Shown here: positions 11,721 to 20,577 of the stretch, piece after piece | Layout of the letters: every line of letters starts with the position of its first letter | How positions within the stretch are numbered: position 1 is the first letter of the stretch | Origin: Oscheius sp. JU75 | Lineage: Eukaryota; Nematoda; Chromadorea; Rhabditida; Rhabditidae | Direction of reading: 5' to 3' | DNA: 64,000 nt | Assembly: GCA_037178855.1 (NCBI GenBank) | Contig: JASJZC010000005.1 | Span: 8,990,001-9,054,000 of the forward strand | Translations under genes and position numbers: made by a program | Notes under the pieces: generated by a model | Told to the model about the DNA's origin: nothing | The model's input: the letters and a program-made list of their open reading frames with translations, nothing else | Database searches by the model: none

Positions 11721-11762
11721 ATTGCTACCATGATTGAGCAGAAGCTCAATCATGGTAGCAAT
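11721..11762. repeat. Perfect hairpin, 19-bp arms, 4-nt loop
   Basis: Arms at 11721-11739 and 11744-11762 are exact reverse complements, with AGAA between them. The short loop suggests a foldback duplication or an RNA stem if transcribed. Confidence 0.85.
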
Positions 11763-12312
11763 TGGACGGGGAGAAAGAAGAGGGAAGAAGTAGAAACGAC
11801 GACTACGGAATGGAAGAAAAGAAGGAATTAGCGTTTCGATTCTCGCTTTTATTTCATTTCTCTAACGATTCAGACTGCCTCTCTGTCTCGATAACTGTTT
11901 TTGACACATGTGAGAAAGGCGGGTTAACTCTATCTGGAACACAAATAAGAATTGTCTTGAGATGATACGTTCAGACAAAGCTAGTGGATTGTTCTGCGCC
12001 TGTCCAGCAATTTTATAACGAGTACTCTCAAAATTTTGTCAATGAAAAATACGGCTAATTGGCTGCCTGTCTTTGTTTACTCCGCCGCTATCAGAAGGTT
12101 CCCACGTTCCACCCCAAGTCTCGTTCCCAAAGACTCGTGTCTCTCAAAACTACTTGCTACAACCACTTTTGTGTTAAAACTAGTCTTATCAGTCTTCAGT
12201 CACGTGCAGAGACAGCCTGTTTATGCCGTCCATTGCCATTCTCTTGGCTGCTTCCTACTCTCATCAATCTTTTGCTTTCTTCTCTCCTTCTCATTATACT
12301 TTTGCCAGAAAT

Positions 12313-13224
12313 ATGGAGACAGAGAGCGGATTCCAGTCGGATCGAGACAGCAGACAAGAATCAGAAGAGATCACTGCTGAGATCAAGACAAGTGTAGAAG
12401 AAAAGCTGAGCAACATCGATCACATGTCAAAGGTTAGCTGTCTTTAAAAAATACAAAACTTTTCAGTGCTACGCTTCAATTATTTCGCATCTTGGGGAAG
12501 ATTGCAACCGCCAGGGACTTCAGAAGACTCCAGAAAGAGCGGCCAAGGCTATGTTAGCATTCACTAAAGGCTATGAGGACCAACTTGATAGTAAGTCCAG
12601 TGTACTAGTAGTTGCAACCGTTTCAGCAATTCTGAACGATGCCGTCTTCGACGAAGATCACGACGAAATGGTCATTGTGAAAGACATCGAGATGTTTTCT
12701 CTCTGTGAGCACCATCTGGTCCCCTTCATGGGAAAGGTACTATCTCTTTTAGATCAATAAAAAGACTAGGTTCACATTGGCTACATTCCGAACAAAAAGG
12801 TTCTTGGTCTCTCAAAGCTGGCCCGAATAGTGGAAATGTTCAGTCGGCGTCTACAGGTCCAAGAACGGATGACGAAGCAGATTGCCACCGCTATGATTCA
12901 GGCAGTTCAACCCACTGGAGTGGCCGTCGTCATAGAAGCATCGTAAGTTCTCTTGATTCTTTTCAATTATCGTTTTTAAACAGGCACATGTGTATGGTCA
13001 TGAGAGGTGTGCAGAAGATCAATGCACAGACTCAGACTTCCTGTATGTTAGGTGAGTGAAGAACGGTATTGCCAAGTAGCTTCCAATAAGACCACGACAC
13101 GGTTAAGATGAAACGAACTCGGATTTTGTTCCTACCGGTCCAAGGTTCTCTTCAACTATTTTTTACAGGTGTGTTCCGAGACGATCCGAAGACGCGAGAA
13201 GAGTTTCTGAGTCTCATAAAGTAA
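12313..13224 (+). CDS. cat-4: GTP cyclohydrolase I
   Basis: Exons 12313-12432, 12467-12590, 12627-12736, 12770-12942, 12984-13051 and 13169-13224 give 216 residues, near the usual length. The enzyme turns GTP into dihydroneopterin triphosphate, the first step to tetrahydrobiopterin, the cofactor for dopamine and serotonin synthesis and, in nematodes, for cuticle-related ether-lipid metabolism. Zinc and active-site motifs are present: CEHHLVPF, then [10 protein letters not shown] and a conserved [11 protein letters not shown]. The first 40 residues are a variable Ser/Glu-rich leader. The ATG at 12313 follows a TTGCCAG acceptor by four bases, the likely trans-splice site; an earlier in-frame ATG at 12223 lies in the presumed outron. 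An AATAAA overlaps the stop codon (13223-13228). Confidence 0.95.
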
Positions 13225-13228
13225 TAAA

Positions 13229-14078
13229 CTTGTTGACCTGTTCCTATTCTGTAATTTTCTCACAAAGAAGTCCACAAGGAGCAATCAACTAAACGTCTTT
13301 CAGTCTCGCTATCTCTTCGTCTTTGACAAAGGAAAGCAATACGGATCTATATATAATCGATTGGTATCAAGACGTGTCTTTTTCAACTGCCAAATCTATG
13401 AGAAAGGCGCTGCAGATATCTTGTTTTAGAAGTCCTCTAATTCTGGGGCCCGGCGTGCAAGTGAACAAGATGGTAGACTGCAATGCTTCAGTGAATTGTT
13501 GTTCGTTCCGCGGGCGGTAGTGAACCAGAAGGCCTACCCTGGCATCACGCAAGTCTAGCCTGTTCAGTTGTAAAACAACTGCCACCTGTTCAACAGCCGG
13601 GAGATACCGGAGAAGAAAGACGATGCAGAAAATTTTGTCGGAAGGATGCTGACCAGGAGCAAGCGACTAAACAACGTGGACTCGATTAAGCACGAAAAGC
13701 GTGATAGAATTCGCAGATTGTAGTTGAAGACGTGAAAATAAAGCGGTTGAGATTGCTTTACTTTCACAGTAATTGAATAATACCGCACTACAAGGTGACA
13801 TTTTGAGCAACCTTCCAACAGTTTCATCCCTTCGTTATCTGTCCCATCTCTATCGAAATGCAAATAAGGCGAAGATCAGTCCTTTCCAGAAAAAAACCCC
13901 CAATGACGTGTCTGTTTGAACACCTATTAAAAAGACACCACATATCAAACTTTCGAACTTTGATTGTAAAACCCTCGTTTCTGACCTACGATACCAGAAG
14001 AGCCATCCTTAAACAAACAAAGAAGGTTCAAAAGGGCTGGACAAATTATTTTGCATTCTACCGTAGGACAACTGTAAT
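13229..14078. other. Intergenic stretch, no gene seen
   Basis: Only short unsupported open frames on both strands. The right end should hold the promoter and trans-splice site (CCGTAG near 14066) of the amidase gene. Confidence 0.5.
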
Positions 14079-15718
14079 ATGCTAAAAGCTGTAGCACTGC
14101 TAATTGTCCTCCCAAGTTTGATAGCATCACAGGTAGAGGTTCATACAAAGTTGTTACTATAATATGTTTAGGAAGACTACAATTTCGGACCAAGCTGCGA
14201 GATGTGCATGGAAATGGCTAAGCAAGCCAAGAAGATCGGAAACGGTATGTGGGAGCACTTCTCGTTGAAACTAATCTACCTATCAGTACAGAGACAGAAG
14301 GAGAGACACAAGAGCGGGCTCGCAACTATTCAGTAAACTTCGAGGACAAGTTGAATACTGTTTATACAGCAGAGTTAAAGTAGGTTTCGGTTTCCACACA
14401 GGTGAAGGTAATAAACCGAAACATGTCGTTGGAAAGGTCCTTCTCTTGACCTCACCACCAAAGAAGTATACAAGTTCTCAGATGTCACTGGAGAAAATAC
14501 TACGAAGATGCAAATGATAAAAACTCTTGGGCGACTCCTCTATCAACTTGTGCTGATACGACTTTCTGTCCTAAAATGGTCGGTACTCTTTTTGTGTAAT
14601 CCACTTTTTCGTAACTCAAGAATTGTAGTATCAATCTTGGTCACATCAATACGTTGACCTAACCACAGCTTTGCATGCTTCTTACGGAACGAACTGTAAT
14701 CAAGTGTCCAGAATCCTGATTCACCACACCGCTACTAACTTTTTGAACAAAACAATCGAGGATCTCAGTGGAAGAGGTGATTCGGTACAGTACATTGGTA
14801 AGGTCAAAGTCTTTTCTAATCGTAGAAGTTTTAGTCGATGAGGATGGGACGATTTATCAGTACACTGAAGATGTAAGACAGGCTTGGCATGCTGGTCTCG
14901 GAAAGTGGAATGGCATTTCTGGAATGAACTCATACTCCGTGGGGATTGAGAACGTGAATACTGGACAGAAACCATTTGCCGACGCTCAGGTAGACTATTG
15001 TCAGTATTCGTATATCTACCTGTCACTCTGTCTCTATGTCGCTCTGTATTCCAGATCAAATCTTTAATCAAGCTAGTGGACACTCTTCGAACCAGATGGC
15101 ATATCGATGAACGAAATATCGTTGCTCATGCTGACTTCGCGTAACTTACATCCGAATTTGGGCTCAAACAATGGTTTTCAGTCCATCAAGAAAACAAGAT
15201 CCTTCCGCTTTCTTCCCCTGGGAACGATTTTATAAGAAGCTAGGAATATATCCGGGTCTCTTCAAAAGCAATCAACTCGTAGAACGTTTGAGAGAAGTCA
15301 CCATGAACAACCAGTCCTTTGATAAACAGAGGCTGACAGATGTCCAGGAAGGATTGGTCAAGTTAGAAGTAATTAGAGTGATTGAAAAAGAAGTGTGTTC
15401 AGGCTCGGGTACCAGACACTTACGCTCACTCCTGGTGTCTATGACCAAAACACAGCGGATGTGGTCCAAGCTTTCAATCGACACTACTGCCCGGAAATCT
15501 TTGCGAAAGAGTTGTACTCAAATAGCGATACAATCATGAATCCTGTCAACCAGCAGTGGTACAAGGTGTCAGACGAGAGATTAGAATATCTATTGGAGTA
15601 TCATAAATTGAAGACAGCCACGACGTCAAAGCCAACTATGAGTTCGTCTACTACGTACAAGCCATCTACAACGAAATTTGCGTTTGTAACAATTTTTGCC
15701 TTTTTATGGTTTTGTTAG
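14079..15718 (+). CDS. Secreted AmiD-like N-acetylmuramoyl-L-alanine amidase
   Basis: Nine exons: 14079-14132, 14172-14244, 14292-14379, 14482-14578, 14629-14797, 14835-14989, 15055-15140, 15182-15361, 15403-15718; about 405 residues. Residues 1-17 form a signal peptide. Residues 26-104 form a Cys-rich part (SCEMC start) that I do not recognise. An Amidase_2 domain follows with the expected residues of bacterial AmiD/AmpD: His136 (ILIHHTA), Glu199 (VGIENVN), His237 (VAHAD) and Asp247 (RKQDPS); it also has RQAWHAG. A peptidoglycan-binding-like module follows (LVKLGY...TADVVQAFNRHYCP). The end is a Ser/Thr/Lys linker plus a hydrophobic tail, as in GPI-anchored or tail-anchored proteins. The enzyme would cut the lactyl-peptide bond of bacterial cell walls. 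Introns are nematode-like. Exon joins were chosen for frame and domain fit. Confidence 0.85.
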
Positions 15719-15859
15719 TGATAATAAAATGTCTTCTAAAAATTCACTGATAGACGCTATAGAGGTACACTTGCCAACTCACCAAAAAATGCGCACAGTT
15801 TTCTTTTTTAAAGTAAACGTCAGTTTTGTTTCAGATTAACTTTGAATTTGACATGATTA

Positions 15860-16660
15860 GGACAAAAGGAAGCGCATTCCACCCAGAAGTTTTCCAGATG
15901 CTATTGGAGAAAATACTACATGGATGCGAACAATAAAAACTCTTGGGCAGCACCTATGTCGTCCTGGGCCAATACTACTTTTTGTCCTAAAACAGTACTA
16001 GAACCTTTCTCCAGCTAATTGATGCTTTTCAGTATCAATCCGGTAAAGCTGATTACTCTTAGACACAACAGATGTTTGAGTAGATGAGGATAAAACTTTT
16101 TATCAGTGCACAGAAAATGTTTGACAGACAAGCATGGCATGCTGGGATTGGTATACCTGGAATCGGATCTACGGGATGAATTTCTACTCCGTGGGCATTG
16201 AGAACGCAGGGCAGAAGCCATTTGCTGATGCACAGGTAAGTTCATGCAGCTGTCTTCCTGCTTGTCTCTGTCTTTCTGCCTTCATTTAACTTGTTCATTC
16301 AGATCACATCCGGACTGGAACATTGTTGCCCATGCTGATTTCGCGTAAACGATTCTCCCGTTTTGTAGTGAACTTCATTTCCAGCCCATCTAGAAAGAAT
16401 GATACATCTGCATTCTTTTCATGGGAGAAGTTTTACAACAATCTAGGAATCTACCCAGGTCTTTTCAAGAGCGATCAGCTTGTCACACGTTTGAGAGAAG
16501 TTGTCATGAACAAGCAATCGTTTGACAAGCAGAAACTGGCAGAAGTTCAGAAAGAATTGGTCAAGTAATTCTTTTGCTCATTAAAATATCAATGCTATCA
16601 GATTCGGTTATCAGACCCTGATCCTCACTCCTGGCGTCTCTGACTCTCCGCTATGACAAC
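15860..16660 (+). pseudogene. Decayed copy of the amidase gene
   Basis: Matches the amidase exon by exon: 15895-15992 resembles its exon 4 (WRKYY...NSWA...FCPK), 16080-16235 its exon 6, 16303-16350 its exon 7, 16382-16567 its exon 8, and 16603-16660 the start of exon 9. The region with the first zinc His (IHHTA) is lost, a TGA and a frameshift break the RQAWHAG block near 16120-16170, exon 7 is shortened, and the reading stops soon after 16640. The signal peptide exon was not found. Confidence 0.85.
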
Positions 16661-16820
16661 TATGAGTGTCACAACTATTGCGAACATTTAGTATTGTTAG
16701 TTGTGTAGGCCCCGATGATCTAATGTTATGCTACGTGTACTTCTGTATATAACAGTTCCTCGCGGCAATATCGCTGACTTAGGCTAACATCATACATTGA
16801 GCAACAGTTTTTTCTTTGAC

Positions 16821-18106
16821 ATGGCGAGCACAGCAGGATACTTTAACACTTTAACACGGTACATCACAAGAAACAGAACTAGGTTTTTTCTAGGAATTTT
16901 TACGGGTTACTCTGCATAGCAGCTATTTTTATTACTTCTGTCTATCTCTATTTGGACGTCAATAAGTCCGCGACAATTTTTGATATGGCCATATCTACTA
17001 TCTCTTCTGATTGTTATATGACCCCAGCACATTTTGAGAGCCATTCTAATTGTCTGGATGCACATCTTACAGGTAAGTCACTGTAGCACATCCCCATTAT
17101 CAAATCTCTAGGTCCCGCAAGCGGAGCAGGCTTCGGCAATCGAATATTTGAATTTGCAATTTTTCTCGGGATGGCCGACTATTCTCGAAGAAGGCCCCGC
17201 CTCAATGATCCCGGAATCGTCAAATCCTATGAGCAGGCCAGGAAATGGCTACCCAATTTGGAACCACACTTTCAACAGATGAACAAGGCTAGAAATACAA
17301 TTATTAAGAAATTTGGGTTGTAGACGCAGTGTAAAGTGACCAAGGAAATCATGTTTGATGAAAGCTGTTGTACCTTTGACAGACAACATGTTGAAGAGGT
17401 CAGGAATTCGACCGCAACAGGATTGAAGTATACTGAGAGCTATATTCAGGTTGGTGGAGCGAGAGACAGGGGTAGTGACATTGACTGGATTTTTCAGGGT
17501 TACAAGTACCTGTCTCTCCTACCTCAATGCTATGTCCGACACCTTCTCAAAGGCTCTCCAGAAGTTGAAAGAGCAGCAGACTACGAAATTTTTCATAACG
17601 TGACCATGAGACAGTACAGATCAAAGTAAGGCGACCAACACTCCATGTCAATTTTCAGTCTTTGCATCCAGATTCGGCGAGGAGACTTCCTGAATCATGC
17701 CCTATACCATGTCCCCGATGCTAACTACATTCGCCAGGCCGCCAGCTATATAATCGCACAGAATTTCTTTCCAATGGACGTCTACGTGATGGGAAATGAC
17801 CACACCTTCAATGAGAAGACTTTTTTGGGCTGGGAGAACGTCTACCTGGCCTCTGACAGCAGAACTCGTCCGATCAATGCGGAATGGGAGTTCAGTCGGA
17901 TGTACTGTGACGCCTTCCTCATCACGGCTTCGGCTTCTACCTATGCGTGGTGGGGAGGTTACTTGTCCAGAGGACAGAAAGTCTACTACAATGCACAATG
18001 TTGTAAGCAAGCTTTCATGAGCCAGTGGAAACAAAGCGAGTACTATCCACCGGAGTGGATAGCCCTAAATATGACAAAGGAGGGGATCAGGCCAGTGAAT
18101 TCGTGA
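16821..18106 (+). pseudogene. Alpha-1,2-fucosyltransferase (GT11-like) with one in-frame TAG
   Basis: Exons 16821-16858, 16894-17072, 17112-17449, 17498-17625 and 17659-18106 give 376 codons. A membrane anchor near residues 16-30 suggests a type II Golgi enzyme. Family marks are FGNRIFEFA, IQIRRGDF (GDP-fucose binding), PDANYIRQA and TASASTYAWWGGYLS, as in the large nematode family of galactoside 2-alpha-L-fucosyltransferases. The frame is open except for a TAG at 17321-17323, flanked by conserved sequence with no usable intron to remove it; CAG to TAG is the simplest change. It is either a very young pseudogene, a strain polymorphism or a sequence error. Exon 1 has a close copy at 25832-25885. 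Confidence 0.78.
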
Positions 18107-18170
18107 AAATTAAGAGGAAACACGGCTGTGAAGGATATGCATTTTTAACTATGTCTAAAATCTGTTTTTT

Positions 18171-18969
18171 TCACTGTGCCGAAGACTGATCCATGAATGG
18201 GTGTTTTGACTTTAGGGGGGCTAAAACAGAGGCTCGTCTCTTCTGTCTATAGTGACAAGTCGTTAAAGCCGTCTTGTGCTCTTTTTTGAAGATGTTATTC
18301 ACGAACCCTCTTATCACATTCTTACAGAAGCTGGCTCTTTGATTCAAGTTCACGTCTAGCATCCGCATTTTCAAAGGAGGATAACCCAAGTTGTTGGGAT
18401 TATAGGCGTTGAAGCGGTAGCCACGGGCATTATCGTAGTTCCAGTCGTAATCAAAGGAGTCCCTGAAGTTGTTGACAGGGAGAGAGAAAGAGAGAAAGAG
18501 TGAGAGACAAAGGAACAGAGAGACTGGAGTTTTCTACAAAGTAGCGGGCTTTAGTCAGTAGTTCTACCAGATATGCAGTTGAGCTCAAAGGATAGAATGA
18601 AGACCCTAGAAGGTACGGATGAGACATTGTGGTGTCGTCCCCGATAAAGAAGTACCTTGTGACAATGACAGTGACAGTCGAAAAGACTCTACCTTTGATA
18701 TTCTGGAGCCTCAAATCCCGCACTTTCGAGAAACAGTAGCTATAAAAATGACTACTATGCATTTCTTCTACTGTTACATTAACAAAGTTTAAGGGTTCGA
18801 TGATTGAAAGAGGCTCTAAAAGCTTTAGCTCAGTAAGTGTATGTCTTTTACCAAGTGCAAACAGCTCCGGTCCCCATGTCCCACAGAAAATTGTTATCGC
18901 AAAAAAGGATGAATACATCCGTTGAAGAAGACCAATGGAATGGGTCCAAGCAAAATTGTTCACGATCAT
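18171..18969 (-). CDS. Unrecognised protein, possible glycosyltransferase-like fragment
   Basis: Two blocks read well on the minus strand. The first (18969 to about 18538) carries a hydrophobic stretch near its start and an FIGDDT motif; the second (18462 to 18171) has YDWNYDN and a run of basic residues before the stop. Between them is a CT-rich intron-like stretch (18463-18537) with good signals, but removing it shifts the frame by one, so either the join is elsewhere or the gene is broken. The GDDT motif could be a DxD-type metal site; this is a guess. A STELLO/DUF288-like fragment lies at 25466-25730, but I could not show that the two belong together. Confidence 0.4.
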
Positions 18970-19259
18970 GAGGACCTGAAGGACCTGTCAGGTATTGGTT
19001 GTGTCACTAACGCTTTTCGGTCCTTCCAAACTCCAGATTCCAATATTTGGAGAAGTCATGGGGCATATCCTAGCTTTGTCAAGTTGACACCCATTACACA
19101 GTGTTCCTTTTATGTCAGCCTGTCCATACTAAGCATTCTTTCTCCTGTTCTCATGTGGATGGTATCTAGTGCATTGGTCAATAGTTCCCCTTTTAAAAAA
19201 GAACAAAATGACAACGGACAAAGGTAGATAAATGCAGCATTCCAAAAAACAATTCATAG

Positions 19260-20125
19260 AAATGTTCATTGGCCTACTGACCTCTCTTCTCATCAGCATT
19301 ATGGTTCATTATGCCTTCGAGAAACAATATCTAGCAGGAAGCAGAGCTACAACAGCCAAGGTGCTTGTCTTTCTGTTGGCACTAAACGGTGTGGCTCTTT
19401 GGAAACTAGGAGGTGAGATTTCAAAATCTTTACGAACTTTTGACGCTGTTTGTTTTTCCGCGACTTTATAGCGACCTTAATCGCACAGAAGAGATCAGTT
19501 TTGTTCTGGAGATCTATAAAGATAGCGTTCATTATACGTCGATCCCTGCGGAAAATGCGAAAGTTCCTCGCGCAAGCTGTCTCACCGAATCCTTCGGGAA
19601 GCAAACACTCGTAAATGAGATGAAAATGTTTGTGAAAGCCAAGCAAAACAACTCTACGAGTCCTAAACATAAAGTCAAAGTTTATTTCCAGAATTGGCCC
19701 CAGCCGAAAAAGTTGAGCTCTCATTAGTTACAAACCCTCCTCTCAGTTTGCCTAATGCAACGCATGAGAACCGTTTCATTTACAAGTCGGATGCGATGAA
19801 CAAGCTTCGTTTGGGTTACGAGAACAAGACTGCAGAAGAACGAGCAAAAATGAACGACCAGTTTGTTGCTAATGACCAGGTGCAAATTGCGGACTACCCT
19901 TGCGTAGAGCTTCCAATAGATCCCGGACGACTACGAACCATTTTTTATATCGACGGAAAGATTCGTCTCTACGATCCAGAATATTACGTGTCATTTTTTT
20001 TAATGGGTTTGCATTGTGTCTCTAGCCTTGTTCATCTGTTGAAAGTGTGGTTCCAGATTAGGCAGCCATTTCCGAGGATACGACCGTTGTACCGGCACAT
20101 GTCCCACACGCTTCGAAACAAATAA
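19260..20125 (+). pseudogene. 3' remnant of an OAC acyltransferase gene
   Basis: Two exons (19260-19412 and 19692-20125) match exons 6 and 7 of the acyltransferase at 20578. The first exon has the same length (153 nt) and begins at the same splice site; it encodes two membrane segments. The second encodes the luminal linker with the shared pattern YGYEN/LGYEN...EERAK..ND..VQI..YPC, then departs into an unrelated tail of about 60 residues with a hydrophobic patch. All upstream acyltransferase exons and the SGNH part are missing. It is either a truncated duplicate or a chimeric gene with an undetected first exon. Confidence 0.65.
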
Positions 20126-20577
20126 AACTAACATTTTTTTAGTTACAATCTTTTTGTATGATGTTGTCTCGAGTGTTAATTATGCGGCGTCCAGTATTCC
20201 GTTTGAATGTAGTCTTATGATTTTCTGATAGTCCTAACTGCACATCTTCATTTTCCATCTTGATCGCGCAAATTGCGAGGAGATATGGAAATGGACAGAG
20301 ACGCAAGAAATGGACAGAAACAAATACTGAGCATTTTCACTTTTCTTGTTTACACGAGATTTGATTCAATTCTTCTCCCTGTGCCTTCCGCAAAGAGCGA
20401 TACACCTAGAGACAGATCTAATATCGCACGCAAAATCCGTTTCACGTTTCGATTTCATTCTCAATGGTTGTATATTTCGCTAGTAGCGGAATGGATATTA
20501 ATTTTGTTCACATCTAATACAAACCCTACAACCTTTCCATCAAATTTAGGAATCTTGTAACAAAAAACGTTTGCAGA
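20126..20577. other. Intergenic stretch, no gene seen
   Basis: AT-rich sequence between the acyltransferase remnant and the next acyltransferase; only unsupported short frames. CGTTTGCAG just before 20578 could be a trans-splice acceptor for the downstream gene. Confidence 0.45.

Larger units (their letters stand above)
9516..12308. other. Gene-poor region with repeats
   Basis: No gene was recognised. It contains a CTGT run near 10231-10253, a hairpin at 10266-10301, two copies of a 94-bp repeat and a second hairpin, listed separately. Open frames at 10346-10735 (+) and 11357-11602 (-) have no family match or splice context I could identify. Confidence 0.55.
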
